DNA of 64,000 bases, from NCBI GenBank assembly GCA_963776505.1, contig CAVZNH010000004.1, forward strand, positions 27,478 through 91,477, in the 5' to 3' direction. Below, piece after piece: positions 34,430 through 44,186 of the stretch (positions are counted from its first letter, which is position 1; the number at the start of each line of letters is the position of its first letter). Made by a program: the position numbers and the translations under genes. A model generated the notes under the pieces. That model did no database searches, was not told where the DNA came from, and worked only from the letters and a program-made list of their open reading frames with translations. The DNA is from JAMXLO01 sp963776505. GTDB lineage: Bacteria > Pseudomonadota > Alphaproteobacteria > Acetobacterales > Acetobacteraceae.

Positions 34430-36487
34430 ATGCCCAGCCCTGGACCTGCGGTCGATATCGGCGTCGACATCGGCGGTACCTTCACCGACATCGTGTGCCG
34501 TCGTGCCGGCGAGCCGATGCGAACCCTGAAAATCCCGACTACCCGCGGCGATCCAAGCGAGGCGGTGCTGAACGCCCTGACCCATCTCGCCCGCGATCTC
34601 GGCATCGCCGCATCCGACATCGCGCGGTTTCTGCATGGCACCACGATCGCCACCAACGCGGTGCTGGAGCGGAAGGGCGCGAAGATCGGACTGATCGCCA
34701 GTGAAGGCTTTCGCGACATACTGGAGATTGGCTACCAGCTTCGCCAGGACCTGCACCGCATCATGCTGGAGCCGGTAACGCCGGTGTTCCTGGCCCCGGG
34801 CGCGCAGCGCAAGGAGGCGCGCGAGCAGGTTTCCGCGCAGGGCGACGTGATTGTGCCGCTCGATGAGGCGTCAGTCCGGCATGCCACGGCAGAACTCGTC
34901 GCTGAGGGCGTTCAGGCGATCGCGGTCTGCTACCTGTTTTCATTCCTGCATCCGCGACATGAACAACGCACGCGCGAACTGATCGAGGCGAAACATCCAG
35001 AGATTGCTGTGTCGTTGTCCAGCGAGGTCGATCCAACCTTCCGCGAATACGAACGCACAGTGGTCACCGCCTTCGATGCGTATATGAAACCCATCGTTGC
35101 CCGCTATCTCGAGCGCCTGGAGGACGGGATGCGCGCAGCGGGCGTGACCACACCATTGCAGATCATGCAGTCGCGCGGTGGCCTCGCCGGCGCGACCGTC
35201 GCGCGCAAGCGTCCCGTGCGGCTGTTTCTGTCCGGTCCCGCGGCAGGCGTCATCGGAGGCGCAATCGTTGGGCGTTCGTCCGGACATGGCGACCTGATCA
35301 CGATCGATGTCGGCGGCACATCGAGTGACATCGCGCTGGTGGAAGGCGGCGAGCCGGTCATCCGCGCGCAGGGCAGCATCGCTGGCTTCCCGGTCCGTGT
35401 GCCGATGGTCGACGTGAATGCGATCGGTGCCGGTGGTGGCTCGATCGCGTGGCTGGATGGTGCCGGCGGTTTGCGCGTCGGACCGCATTCCGCCGGCTCC
35501 GAACCTGGTCCCGCCTGCTATGGTCGCGGCGGCGAGGAAGCCACGGTCACCGATGCTTCCGTCGCGCTTGGCTGGCTGGATCCCGGCTACTTCGCCGGCG
35601 GCACGGTTTCGCTCGATCGGTCGCTCGCACACGCCACGATCGAGCGGCGCATCGCGCGGCCGCTCGGCCTTTCGGTGGAAGACGCCGCACTCGGCATCCA
35701 TCGCGTGGTGAACGCGCAGATGGTCGAGGGGATCAGACTTGTCTCAATTCGTCGCGGCCTCGACCCGCGCCGATTTACCTTGGTGGCACTCGGCGGCGCC
35801 GGCCCGATCCATGCAACAGCGCTTGCCGCGGAGCTTGGCATGGCGAACGTGCTCATCCCGCGCCATCCGGGCGTGCTGTCTGCCGCGGGGCTGCTCGCCG
35901 CACCAATCGAGCACGAGGTGGCGATCGCCTTCCCGCGCCCGCTCGTCGGGCTCGAATTCACCGGCGTGCGCGGCGTATTGGACGAACTCGATCGTTCATG
36001 CGCGCGATTGATGGCGGAGGAGAAGATTGGCGGCTTGCGCACCACGGTCCGGTATTCCGCCGATGTCTGGTACATCGGCCAGTCCTACCATCTTGAAGTA
36101 CCTCTCGATGCCAGTGCATCCGACCCACTCGGCAGGCTGTATCGCGACTTCCTGGCTCTGCACGATCGTATCTACGGCCACGCCACCGAACAGCCCGCCG
36201 CGATCGTCAACCTGCGTGCGGTGCATCGTGCCGGCGGCAGCGACCATCTGGATGAAGGCACCTATCGCCCGCTTGACGCAGACCCGAGGAAACCGCCACG
36301 TCCGATTCGTGTGGCTGGCGCGCGTGCACCAGTGCAGGCAACGATCTACCATCGCGCGGCCATGCCGACCGGCCTGTCCTTCGCCGGGCCTGCCATCGTG
36401 GAGCAGGACGACACGACCACGCTGGTCGAACCCGGCTGGCGCGGCGCAGTATTGGACAACGGCAATCTGCTGCTGACGCGAGGCTGA
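34430..36487 (+). CDS. hyuA: hydantoinase/oxoprolinase family, subunit A
   Basis: The 685-residue protein has the ATPase-fold motif VDIGVDIGGTFTDIVC, FLHGTTIATNAVLERKGAKI, REYERTVVTAFDAYMKPIVA, RLFLSGPAAGVIGGAIVGRS and TIDVGGTSSDIALVEGGEPV. This family uses ATP to open N-methylhydantoin or 5-oxoproline rings, or forms part of acetone or acetophenone carboxylases. The C-terminal half ends in the beta-rich region with GLSFAGPAIVEQDDTTTLVE. I start it at ATG 34430, just before the first strand; GGAGG is 14 bp upstream. One base separates it from hyuB. The substrate is not known. Confidence 0.93.
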   Translation: MPSPGPAVDIGVDIGGTFTDIVCRRAGEPMRTLKIPTTRGDPSEAVLNALTHLARDLGIAASDIARFLHGTTIATNAVLERKGAKIGLIASEGFRDILEIGYQLRQDLHRIMLEPVTPVFLAPGAQRKEAREQVSAQGDVIVPLDEASVRHATAELVAEGVQAIAVCYLFSFLHPRHEQRTRELIEAKHPEIAVSLSSEVDPTFREYERTVVTAFDAYMKPIVARYLERLEDGMRAAGVTTPLQIMQSRGGLAGATVARKRPVRLFLSGPAAGVIGGAIVGRSSGHGDLITIDVGGTSSDIALVEGGEPVIRAQGSIAGFPVRVPMVDVNAIGAGGGSIAWLDGAGGLRVGPHSAGSEPGPACYGRGGEEATVTDASVALGWLDPGYFAGGTVSLDRSLAHATIERRIARPLGLSVEDAALGIHRVVNAQMVEGIRLVSIRRGLDPRRFTLVALGGAGPIHATALAAELGMANVLIPRHPGVLSAAGLLAAPIEHEVAIAFPRPLVGLEFTGVRGVLDELDRSCARLMAEEKIGGLRTTVRYSADVWYIGQSYHLEVPLDASASDPLGRLYRDFLALHDRIYGHATEQPAAIVNLRAVHRAGGSDHLDEGTYRPLDADPRKPPRPIRVAGARAPVQATIYHRAAMPTGLSFAGPAIVEQDDTTTLVEPGWRGAVLDNGNLLLTRG

Positions 36488-36488
36488 T

Positions 36489-38165
36489 ATGGACGTCGAT
36501 CCGATCACGCTCGAGGTGCTGCGCAACAAACTCGACGGCATCGCCAACGAGATGCAGCTCACGCTGGTGCGCAGCGCCTTTTCCGCCATCGTGAAGGAAG
36601 GCCTCGACGCCTCCGCCAGTCTGTTCACGCTGCAAGGCGAGACATTGGCACAGGCGCTTGCCATCCCGGTGCATCTCGGCGCGCTGACCCCGATGGTGGG
36701 ACGCCTGCTGCACGACGTGCCGCTCGCTGCAATGGGTGAAGGCGATATCTGGATACTCAACGACACCTACCTGGGCGGCACGCATCTGCCGGACATTGCT
36801 ATCATGATGCCGGTATTCGCCGGCGGTCGCGTGATCGCCATCAGCGCCGCGATGACGCATCACCAGGACGTCGGTGGCATGACGCCAGGCTCCACGCCGA
36901 CCAACGCCACCGAAATTTACCAGGAAGGGATCCGTATCCCGCTGCTGCAATTCCGTCGCGGCGATGCGCTGAATGAGACGCTGATCGCTATGCTGCGGCA
37001 GAATGTGCGTCTGCCGGATGTGCTGATGGGCGACATCAACGCGCAGGTCGCGGCCTGCACGATCGGCGCGCGGCGGCTCAGCGAACTCGCCGGCAACTTC
37101 GGCCGACCCGAGTTGCTGGCGCTGTTCGACGAACTGCTGAACCGTTCGGAAACGATGACGCGTCAGGCACTGTATGGCCTGCGGGCCGGAACCTACCGAC
37201 ATGTCGATTACCTTGACAACGACGGGATCGAACTCGACAAGCTGGTGCGCATCGAAGTCGCTGTGACGATCGATGATGGCCGGATGACGTGCGATTTCAG
37301 CGGCACGTCCCCGCAGGTGCGCGGTCCGTTCAATTGCATGGCGTCCGGCCCGTACGCTGCCGCGTGCTTTGCGCTGCGTTCGGTGACCGATCCGGAAGGT
37401 CGCATTCCCAATAATGGGGGCTGCTTCCGGCCGCTGGCGTTCAATCTGCCGGAGGGCAGCCTGGTCAATCCACGCGAGCCTGCCCCGACCGGCTGCCGCA
37501 CCTCGACGATAAAGCGGATCACCACGTGCATCCTCGGTGCGCTGCGCCAGGCGGCGCCGGACCGTGTGCCGGCGGATTCCGGCAGCGAGATCGTCATCAT
37601 GCATTTCGGCGGCCAGCGCTCCGACGGCCGGCGCTATGTGACGTCGCAGCTGCTGGTCGCCGGCAGCGGCGCGTCGCCGCATCTCGACGGTGTCGATGTG
37701 ATCGAGACCGATGCCACCAACTGCCTGAATGTACCCGCTGAAGCGCTGATGCTGGAGGCACCGATCCGCGTGCATCGTGTCGCACTGAACCGCGACTCAG
37801 GCGGCCCCGGCACGCATCGCGGTGGCCTCGGTGGCGTGTTCGAGTACGAGCTGCTGGATGGCGAGGCCACGGTCACGTATCGCGGCGAACGACATCTGTG
37901 CGAGGCGGGAGGTGTCGACAACGGGATGGCCGGATCACGTGCCAGCGCCGTGATCCGGCGTGCCGGCGGCGGCGAGGAAGTGGTGAAGTCGAAGATCGTA
38001 TCCACACTGCGCAAAGGCGATCGGATCGTCATCGCCACTGCCGGAGGTGGCGGCTACGGCGCGCCGACAGAACGTGAGCCCGCGTTGGTGCAAGCCGATC
38101 TGCGCAACGGCAAGGTCTGTCTGGAGGCGGCACGTGAATTCTATGGATATCGCGGCAATGTCTGA
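36489..38165 (+). CDS. hyuB: hydantoinase/oxoprolinase family, subunit B
   Basis: The 558-residue product begins VDPITLEVLRNKLDGIANEM and has ALTPMVGRLLHDVPLAAMGE, ILNDTYLGGTHLPDIAIMMP, SAAMTHHQDVGGMTPGSTPT, NALLQ-like IRIPLLQFRRGDALNETLI, and the Gly-rich end RDSGGPGTHRGGLGGVFEYE. These are the conserved blocks of HyuB, the partner of HyuA in ATP-dependent ring opening. The length is normal. It overlaps a tiny ORF at its 3' end by 8 bp. A ligase and a complete branched-chain-type ABC transporter follow. Confidence 0.93.
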   Translation: MDVDPITLEVLRNKLDGIANEMQLTLVRSAFSAIVKEGLDASASLFTLQGETLAQALAIPVHLGALTPMVGRLLHDVPLAAMGEGDIWILNDTYLGGTHLPDIAIMMPVFAGGRVIAISAAMTHHQDVGGMTPGSTPTNATEIYQEGIRIPLLQFRRGDALNETLIAMLRQNVRLPDVLMGDINAQVAACTIGARRLSELAGNFGRPELLALFDELLNRSETMTRQALYGLRAGTYRHVDYLDNDGIELDKLVRIEVAVTIDDGRMTCDFSGTSPQVRGPFNCMASGPYAAACFALRSVTDPEGRIPNNGGCFRPLAFNLPEGSLVNPREPAPTGCRTSTIKRITTCILGALRQAAPDRVPADSGSEIVIMHFGGQRSDGRRYVTSQLLVAGSGASPHLDGVDVIETDATNCLNVPAEALMLEAPIRVHRVALNRDSGGPGTHRGGLGGVFEYELLDGEATVTYRGERHLCEAGGVDNGMAGSRASAVIRRAGGGEEVVKSKIVSTLRKGDRIVIATAGGGGYGAPTEREPALVQADLRNGKVCLEAAREFYGYRGNV

Positions 38166-38244
38166 GCGGCATGTCACCGATGTCGGTATCACCGACGGCA
38201 GCACCGGAGAAGTGTTCATCGACGCGCTGGTTGGCGCCGCCTGA
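38158..38244 (+). CDS. possible 28-aa ORF overlapping hyuB end
   Basis: An ATG at 38158 inside the hyuB stop region opens a 28-codon frame, MSERHVTDVGITDGSTGEVF and eight more residues, to TGA at 38244. It has an acidic, strand-like character. It could be translated by coupling, or it could be the original hyuB C terminus in another phase. It could also be chance; there is no separate ribosome site. Confidence 0.2.
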   Translation: MSERHVTDVGITDGSTGEVFIDALVGAA

Positions 38245-38306
38245 CCGTCTTGTTATGCTGCCGCATCTACGGCCGGCAGAAGACCGGCGGCGTCAGGGAG
38301 GTAGCG

Positions 38307-39830
38307 ATGGCGATTCCGACATATGACTGGATTGCGCATTACGCGTCGACGCGGGGCGACAGCCTCGCCATGGAGGACCTGGCGACAGGCCGAAGCTTCA
38401 CCTACGCCGAGTTCGATCAGCGCGTGGGTCGGCTCGCGGCCGGCCTGCGCGCGCGGTTCGGCGTCGCACGAGGCGACCGCGTGGCGGTGCTTGCTCACAA
38501 TTCGACAGACCTGTTCGAGTTGCAGTTCGCCTGTGCGCGCATCGGCGCGATCTTCGCCCCGATGAACTGGCGCCTGACGCTTCCTGAGCTGCGGTTCATC
38601 GTCGGCGACTGCGAGCCGGTCGTGATGTTCTATGATGCCGAATTCGGCGACGCGGCGCTGGAACTTTCCGCGGCTTGCGGGGTGCCGCACCTCTGCGGTC
38701 GCGATCCGACAGACAGCGCCTATGAGCGGTTGATTGCGGAGGCCGTGAACGACGTGACGCCGGAACCGCTGACGCACGACGATATCGCGACGATTTTGTA
38801 CACGTCCGGTACCACCGGCCATCCCAAAGGCGCGATCATCACGCACGGGATGCGGTTCTGGCAGACCATAAATCTGACCGGCCCCGCGCGGATAACCGCC
38901 GACAGCACAGCCCTCGTCGTTCTGCCGCAGTTCCACGTTGGCGGGCTCGATGTGTTCGCCAACCCGGTGTTCCACTACGGCGGCAAGGCGGTGGTGATGC
39001 GGGCCTATGATCCCGCGCTGACATTGCGTCTGTTCACCGACCAAGAGGCCAACATCACCCACTTCATCGGCGCGCCGGCGCACTTCCAGTTCATGGCACA
39101 GCTGCCGCAATTTGCCGAAGCGTGCTTCAATCCGCATCTGCTCGCCTATGTCGCAGCAGCACCGGTGCCACTGCCGCTGCTGCATCAGTGGCGAGAGCGC
39201 GGCCTTACGCTGATCCAGGCCTACGGCATGACCGAGACCTGCGGCGTCATCACGATAATGGAGCCGAGCGACGCGTTGCCCAAAGCCGGCTCGGCCGGCA
39301 AATCCTGCCTGCATTTCGCGGTGCGCCTGGTGGGTGCCGACGGTGCAGATGCGCCAGCCGGTCAGATTGGGGAGATCTGGGTCAAAGGTCCCAGTACCAC
39401 GCCTGGCTACTGGAAGCGGCCCGAAGCAACGGCCGGCACCTTCACCGATGGCTGGCTGCGTACCGGCGACGCTGCTTTGACTGACGAGGACGGCTTCTAT
39501 TACATCGTGGACCGCTGGAAGGACATGTACATCACCGGCGGTGAGAACGTCTATCCGGCGGAAGTTGAAGACGTGCTCTACCAACTTTCTTCCATCGCAG
39601 AAGTTGCGATCATCGGTGTGGTGGACGAACGCTGGGGCGAGGTGGGCCGCGCCATCATCGCCCTCAAGCCCGGTCAGGCACTGACCGAAGCTGAGATCAT
39701 GCTCCATTGCGAGGGGAATCTCGCGCACTACAAGCATCCGCGGTCGATCCGGTTCGTCGAAGCCTTGCCACGAAACGCGACCGGCAAGGTGCACAAGCCG
39801 ACGTTGCGGCAGCAGTTCGGCGCCGCCTGA
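38307..39830 (+). CDS. AMP-dependent acyl/aryl-CoA synthetase
   Basis: The 507-residue ligase has the AMP-binding motif IATILYTSGTTGHPKGAIIT, the A5 motif QAYGMTETCGVITIME, TPGYWKRPEATAGTFTDGWL, RTGDAALTDEDGFYYIVDRW, and the catalytic Lys in LPRNATGKVHKPTLRQ. It activates a carboxylic acid with ATP and joins it to CoA. The ATG at 38307 follows GGGAGG. Its position between hyuAB and the transporter suggests it activates the acid released by ring opening. It is unlike the broken synthetase at 20609-22168. Confidence 0.93.
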   Translation: MAIPTYDWIAHYASTRGDSLAMEDLATGRSFTYAEFDQRVGRLAAGLRARFGVARGDRVAVLAHNSTDLFELQFACARIGAIFAPMNWRLTLPELRFIVGDCEPVVMFYDAEFGDAALELSAACGVPHLCGRDPTDSAYERLIAEAVNDVTPEPLTHDDIATILYTSGTTGHPKGAIITHGMRFWQTINLTGPARITADSTALVVLPQFHVGGLDVFANPVFHYGGKAVVMRAYDPALTLRLFTDQEANITHFIGAPAHFQFMAQLPQFAEACFNPHLLAYVAAAPVPLPLLHQWRERGLTLIQAYGMTETCGVITIMEPSDALPKAGSAGKSCLHFAVRLVGADGADAPAGQIGEIWVKGPSTTPGYWKRPEATAGTFTDGWLRTGDAALTDEDGFYYIVDRWKDMYITGGENVYPAEVEDVLYQLSSIAEVAIIGVVDERWGEVGRAIIALKPGQALTEAEIMLHCEGNLAHYKHPRSIRFVEALPRNATGKVHKPTLRQQFGAA

Positions 39831-39903
39831 CCTAAATTGACTCGTTTTCTGGCCGATGCGTAAGCTGTCTCCCAACGCCGGAATGGCGGCCTGGGAGGGA
39901 AGA

Positions 39904-41157
39904 ATGCGACCTGCTCGTTCGCTTTCGATCACACTACTACTTGCGCTGCTGGGATTGGCCACCGCAGGGCGGCCGGCTCGTGCCGCGGATGACACCATCA
40001 AGATCGGATACATAGACCCCTTCTCGGGCGCTTTCGCGTCAGGCGGTGACGCCAGCCTAAAGATGTTTCAGTTCATCCTGGACTACATCAATGGCAAGGG
40101 AGGAGCGCTCGGCAAGAAGTTCGAGCTGGTGACATTCGACGACAAGCTGCAGCCATCCGAGGCGCTGATCGCGCTCAAGAACGTCACTGATCAGAACATT
40201 CCCTTCGTCATGTCGTGCGTTGGCTCAAATGTCGGATCTGCGCTGATTGACGCAGTGAATAAGCACAACGAACGCAATCCCGACAACCGGGTTCTGTTGC
40301 TGAACTGCGGGGCGCTTGCCACCGAGCTCACCAATGAGCAGTGCAGCTTCTGGCACTTCCGCTTCATTGGCAACGTGGCGATGCGGGCGGTGGCGCGGAT
40401 CAAGTCGCTGCCGAAGACCGTAACGTCCGTCTATCTGCTCAACCAGGACTACCTGTTCGGCCAGTCGATCGAGCACGATACCAAGCGCTACCTCGCGGAA
40501 TACCGGCCGGACATCAAGATCGTCGCCGACGAGTTCATCCCTCTGATGCAGATCAAGGATTTCGCGCCCTACATCACAAAGATAAAGGCGTCCGGCGCGC
40601 AGTCACTGCTGACCGGCAACTATGGTCCGGACCTGAACCTGCTGATCAAGGCCGGCGTCGATGCGGGGCTCAATATTCGCTATGACGCCTACCTCGCCCA
40701 GGTAATCGGCGCGGCGACGGCGATCGGCAGCTATGGCGACGGTCGGCTGACATCGGTCATGGAGGACCATGAGAACATTCCGGTGGAAGAGCACAACGCG
40801 GAAGCCGAGGAATTTTTCAAGAAATGGCGCGCAACACATGATTTCGCATTCATCGACGTGCCAAACCTGACGCAGTTCGAAATGATGGTGCGGGCCATCA
40901 ACCAGGCTGGCTCCACCGACGCGGTAAAGGTCGCGCAGGCGCTGGAGGGCATGGAGCAGAAGGACCTGTTCGGCGCCGTGAACATCATGCGCAAGGATGA
41001 TCACCAGCTTCTGGAGCCCTACTATGAGGCGGTGTTCACCAAGGGCGTGAAATACGACGTGGAGAAGACGGGACTGGGCTGGAAGACCGAATTCAAGACG
41101 ACAGTGGCCGACGAGACGCTGCCGACGACCTGCAAGATGAAGCGGCCATCGTCGTAA
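39904..41157 (+). CDS. ABC transporter substrate-binding protein, branched-chain amino acid type
   Basis: The 418-residue periplasmic protein has a signal peptide with hydrophobic core ITLLLALLGLAT and a likely cut after RPARA before ADD. The mature part starts DTIKIGYIDPFSGAFASGGD and has PFVMSCVGSNVGSALIDAVN, VTSVYLLNQDYLFGQSIEHD and SGAQSLLTGNYGPDLNLLIK, the type-I periplasmic-binding fold used for amides, amino acids and aromatic acids. ATG 39904 follows GGGAGGGAAGA. It is first in a five-gene liv-like transporter set. Confidence 0.93.
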   Translation: MRPARSLSITLLLALLGLATAGRPARAADDTIKIGYIDPFSGAFASGGDASLKMFQFILDYINGKGGALGKKFELVTFDDKLQPSEALIALKNVTDQNIPFVMSCVGSNVGSALIDAVNKHNERNPDNRVLLLNCGALATELTNEQCSFWHFRFIGNVAMRAVARIKSLPKTVTSVYLLNQDYLFGQSIEHDTKRYLAEYRPDIKIVADEFIPLMQIKDFAPYITKIKASGAQSLLTGNYGPDLNLLIKAGVDAGLNIRYDAYLAQVIGAATAIGSYGDGRLTSVMEDHENIPVEEHNAEAEEFFKKWRATHDFAFIDVPNLTQFEMMVRAINQAGSTDAVKVAQALEGMEQKDLFGAVNIMRKDDHQLLEPYYEAVFTKGVKYDVEKTGLGWKTEFKTTVADETLPTTCKMKRPSS

Positions 41158-41185
41158 CCACCACGCAGCGCCGGGCGAGGTCATC

Positions 41186-42133
41186 ATGCAGGTCGGCCTG
41201 ATTTCTCTGCTCGATGGTCTCGTCTACGGCATGCTGCTGTTCATGCTGGCGAGCGGGCTCACGCTGATCCTCAGCATGATGGGTGTGCTGAACTTCGCCC
41301 ACGCCAGCATCTACATGCTCGGCGCCTACTTCGCCTACCAGATCAGCCGGTGGATCGGCTTCTGGCCCGCACTGCTGATCGCACCCGTGCTGTGCGGCGC
41401 AATCGGCGCGGCAATCGAGGTGTGGGGGCTCCGGCGCGTGCATCACAACGGCCACATCGCCGAGTTGCTGTTCACCTTCGGCCTGGTGTTCATCATTGGC
41501 CGCGCGGTGCAGATGGCCTGGGGCATGCTGCCAATGCCATACCGCGTTCCGGCGTCGCTCGACTTTCCGCTCTTCTCGGTCTATGGTGAGAACTTCCCCG
41601 CCTATCGTGGCTTCATGCTGCTGATCTCGGGCGGCATGCTGTTCACCACCTGGTTGCTGCTGAAGAAGACCCGCATCGGCCTGATAATCCAGGCGGCGTT
41701 GACTCATCCCAGCATGGTCAGTGCGCTCGGCCACGATGTCCCACGTGTGTTCACGCTGGTATTTGCTGGTGGCTCGCTTCTGGCCGGCTTGGCAGGGGTA
41801 ATCGCCGGAAATTACTTCACGACCGAGTCGGGCATGGCCGATGCGATGGGACCGATCGTATTCGTGGTAGTGATCTTCGGCGGCCTCGGATCGCTCGCCG
41901 GCTGCTTCATCGCCTCGATCCTGATGGGCATGGTGCAGACCTTTTCCGTTGTCGCCGACTGGTCATTCGCCGACCTGGTAAGCCCGTTCGGCATAACCCT
42001 CCACGCCAATGACCTCCTGGGCGAGATCCTCACCATTCCCGTCTCGCGCATCGGTCCGCTGGTGCCGTACGCGCTGCTGATCCTGATCCTGCTGTTCCGC
42101 CCGCGTGGGCTGATGGGCACGCGGGAGACATGA
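41186..42133 (+). CDS. ABC transporter permease, LivH type
   Basis: The 315-residue membrane protein has about eight hydrophobic segments. Typical blocks are LTLILSMMGVLNFAHASIYM, RRVHHNGHIAELLFTFGLVF, KKTRIGLIIQAALTHPSMVS and GLAGVIAGNYFTTESGMADA, as in LivH of high-affinity branched-chain amino acid transport. The last four bases (ATGA) contain the start of the LivM gene. The transported compound is probably carried by the binding protein encoded just upstream. Confidence 0.93.
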   Translation: MQVGLISLLDGLVYGMLLFMLASGLTLILSMMGVLNFAHASIYMLGAYFAYQISRWIGFWPALLIAPVLCGAIGAAIEVWGLRRVHHNGHIAELLFTFGLVFIIGRAVQMAWGMLPMPYRVPASLDFPLFSVYGENFPAYRGFMLLISGGMLFTTWLLLKKTRIGLIIQAALTHPSMVSALGHDVPRVFTLVFAGGSLLAGLAGVIAGNYFTTESGMADAMGPIVFVVVIFGGLGSLAGCFIASILMGMVQTFSVVADWSFADLVSPFGITLHANDLLGEILTIPVSRIGPLVPYALLILILLFRPRGLMGTRET

Positions 42134-43437
42134 GCGACGCCGCCGTACGGGCGCTGCCGTCGCGCCGGCCCATAGCGCTGGCTGTCCGGCTTTGGCCGTG
42201 GATTGCCGCGCTGCTGATTTCCATAGTGCTGCCCTGGTTATTCTACGACTGGCAGCATGGTCGTCACTCCGGCTTTATGGTGTCTATGCTCAGCCAGATG
42301 GGCATGATGATCATCTTCGCCTTGTCGTTCAACATGCTGATGGGCCAGGCCGGTCTGCTTTCGTTCTGTCATTCGGTGCTGTTCGGACTTGCCGGCTATT
42401 CGACGGTACATTTCCTCAACGCCGCCGGCGCGGGCGAACTGCCGGTGCCGATGGAACTAATGCCACTGCTGTCGGGCCTCAGCGGCTTCGGGTTCGCAGT
42501 TGTATTCGGCTACATGGCGACCAAGCAGCGTTCCACGGCCTTCGCGATGATCACCTTGGGCATCGTGCAACTCGTCACCACGGCGGCGACGATGTTCCAC
42601 CACTTCTTCGGCGGCGAAGGCGGCGTGCACACTGATCGCGAGATAGGCATCAGTCTGTTCGGCCTGGCCTACGGGCAGGCGATCCAGGTTTATTATCTGA
42701 TCGTGGCCTGGATGATGATCTCGGCAATTGGCATGTATTTCCACACCATGACCCCGCTTGGACGCATGGCAAATGCCTGCCGTGACAACCACGAGCGCGC
42801 CCAGTTCGTCGGATACGATCCTCGCATCGTTCGCTTTCTGCAGTTCGCACTGTCCGGATTCTATTCCGGCGTCGCGGGTGGGTTGTTCGCGATTACCTAC
42901 GAGATCGTCACGTTCGACGCAGTCGCCGCGCCCCTCGCGGCGAATGCGCTGCTCATGGCGTATATCGGCGGCGCGACGACCTTTTTCGGTCCTGTCCTTG
43001 GCGCTGTCCTGATCACGCTGCTGCAGAGCGGCGTCAGCCTGATATCCAACTCCTGGCTGATCTACGTCGGTGTGCTGTTCATCGCCATGGTGACCTTCGC
43101 GCCCACTGGCCTTACCGGCATCATCCTGGAGCACGCGCCGATCGCGCGCTCCGGACTGCTGCATCGGCTGGCACTCCCCTACCTGCGCATCCTTGTGCCG
43201 GGGCTGGTCGTGTTGTTTGGCTTCGTAGGCATGGTGGAGCTGCTGTCGTTCCTCACGATCGGCATGGCGGAGGGCAAGCATCTCACGTTGTTCGGCGCGA
43301 AAATCGATACCGCCAGCCCAGTGCCATGGCTTGTTTCGCTGCTCTGTCTGCTACCCGGCGGTGTTTGGCTCGCCCTCGAGTCGCGGCGCTTCAGGAGCGT
43401 CTGGAGCGGGCTTATCGACGTAGCGCGATCCGGATGA
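42130..43437 (+). CDS. ABC transporter permease, LivM type with C-terminal extension
   Basis: The 435-residue protein contains LivM core blocks: MMIIFALSFNMLMGQAGLLS, FCHSVLFGLAGYSTVHFLNA, FAMITLGIVQLVTTAATMF and ALLMAYIGGATTFFGPVLGA. After the normal end near VTFAPTGLTGIILE it goes on for about 100 residues with two further hydrophobic segments, LVPGLVVLFGFVGMVELLSF and PWLVSLLCLLPGGVWLALES. Such a tail is not in typical LivM (about 320-360 residues). It overlaps the neighbours by ATGA on both sides, so translation is coupled. The extra segments may add a domain that contacts the sensor or the ATPase. Confidence 0.92.
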   Translation: MSDAAVRALPSRRPIALAVRLWPWIAALLISIVLPWLFYDWQHGRHSGFMVSMLSQMGMMIIFALSFNMLMGQAGLLSFCHSVLFGLAGYSTVHFLNAAGAGELPVPMELMPLLSGLSGFGFAVVFGYMATKQRSTAFAMITLGIVQLVTTAATMFHHFFGGEGGVHTDREIGISLFGLAYGQAIQVYYLIVAWMMISAIGMYFHTMTPLGRMANACRDNHERAQFVGYDPRIVRFLQFALSGFYSGVAGGLFAITYEIVTFDAVAAPLAANALLMAYIGGATTFFGPVLGAVLITLLQSGVSLISNSWLIYVGVLFIAMVTFAPTGLTGIILEHAPIARSGLLHRLALPYLRILVPGLVVLFGFVGMVELLSFLTIGMAEGKHLTLFGAKIDTASPVPWLVSLLCLLPGGVWLALESRRFRSVWSGLIDVARSG

Positions 43438-44186
43438 GGACACCGTCGCTCGCGCTTACCGACTTGACCAAGAATTTCGGACCCACCGAGATCATCCGCG
43501 GTGTCAGCATGAAAGTTGCGGCCGGTGAGCGGCATGCGCTGATCGGTCCGAACGGCGCAGGCAAGACGACCTTGTTCAACCTGATCAGCGGCCGATTTCC
43601 AATAACATCGGGCGAGATCCGACTGGATGAGACGCGGCTCGACGGTCTGCCGCCGCATCGCATCAATCGGCTGGGCCTGTCCCGCAGCTTCCAGATCACC
43701 TCAATCTTCCATCGGCTCAGCGTCTACGAGAACATCCGATGCAGCCTGCTCTGGAACCGCGGCTATCGCTATTCGTTCTGGCACGCGCTCGGGCGTCAAC
43801 GCGCCCTGAACCAGGAAACCGAACGTCTGCTCGAGGAGCTGAACCTCGCCGAACGGCGTGAGTTGCCGGCCGGGCTGCTGTCGTACGCGGAGCAACGTGC
43901 GCTCGAGATCGGCATGACCATCGCCGGAGGCGCCAACATGATCCTGCTCGACGAACCGACGGCAGGAATGAGCCACAGCGAGACGGAATACGCCGTCGCG
44001 CTCATCCGGCGGGTGACGCATGGCAAGACTCTGGTGATGGTGGAACATGACATGCGCGTGGTGTTCGACCTTGCCGACACCATCACGGTGCTGGTCTATG
44101 GCAAGGTGATCGCGTCCGGTCCCCCCGCGGAGATCCGCTCCAATCGCGCGGTGCAGGAGGCGTATCTGGGCGCGATGGCGGCGTGA
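43434..44186 (+). CDS. ABC transporter ATP-binding protein, LivG type
   Basis: The 250-residue ATPase has Walker A LIGPNGAGKTTLFNLISGRF, the Q-loop region LGLSRSFQITSIFHRLSVYE, a signature loop LLSYAEQRALEIGMTIAGGA (YAEQ in place of LSGGQ, as is common in LivG), Walker B MILLDEPTAGMSHSE, and the H-loop VMVEHDM. It begins with ATG 43434 overlapping the LivM stop. All nucleotide-binding elements are intact, unlike its partner LivF, in which the Walker Lys is changed. Confidence 0.93.
   Translation: MRTPSLALTDLTKNFGPTEIIRGVSMKVAAGERHALIGPNGAGKTTLFNLISGRFPITSGEIRLDETRLDGLPPHRINRLGLSRSFQITSIFHRLSVYENIRCSLLWNRGYRYSFWHALGRQRALNQETERLLEELNLAERRELPAGLLSYAEQRALEIGMTIAGGANMILLDEPTAGMSHSETEYAVALIRRVTHGKTLVMVEHDMRVVFDLADTITVLVYGKVIASGPPAEIRSNRAVQEAYLGAMAA

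Noticed and set aside
36207..37775. 522-codon minus-strand frame opposite hyuA/hyuB
   Set aside because: Antisense of two conserved genes, with no recognisable domain and atypical composition.
38253..40013. 586-codon minus-strand frame opposite the acyl-CoA ligase
   Set aside because: Antisense shadow; the plus-strand ligase has every family motif and a ribosome site.
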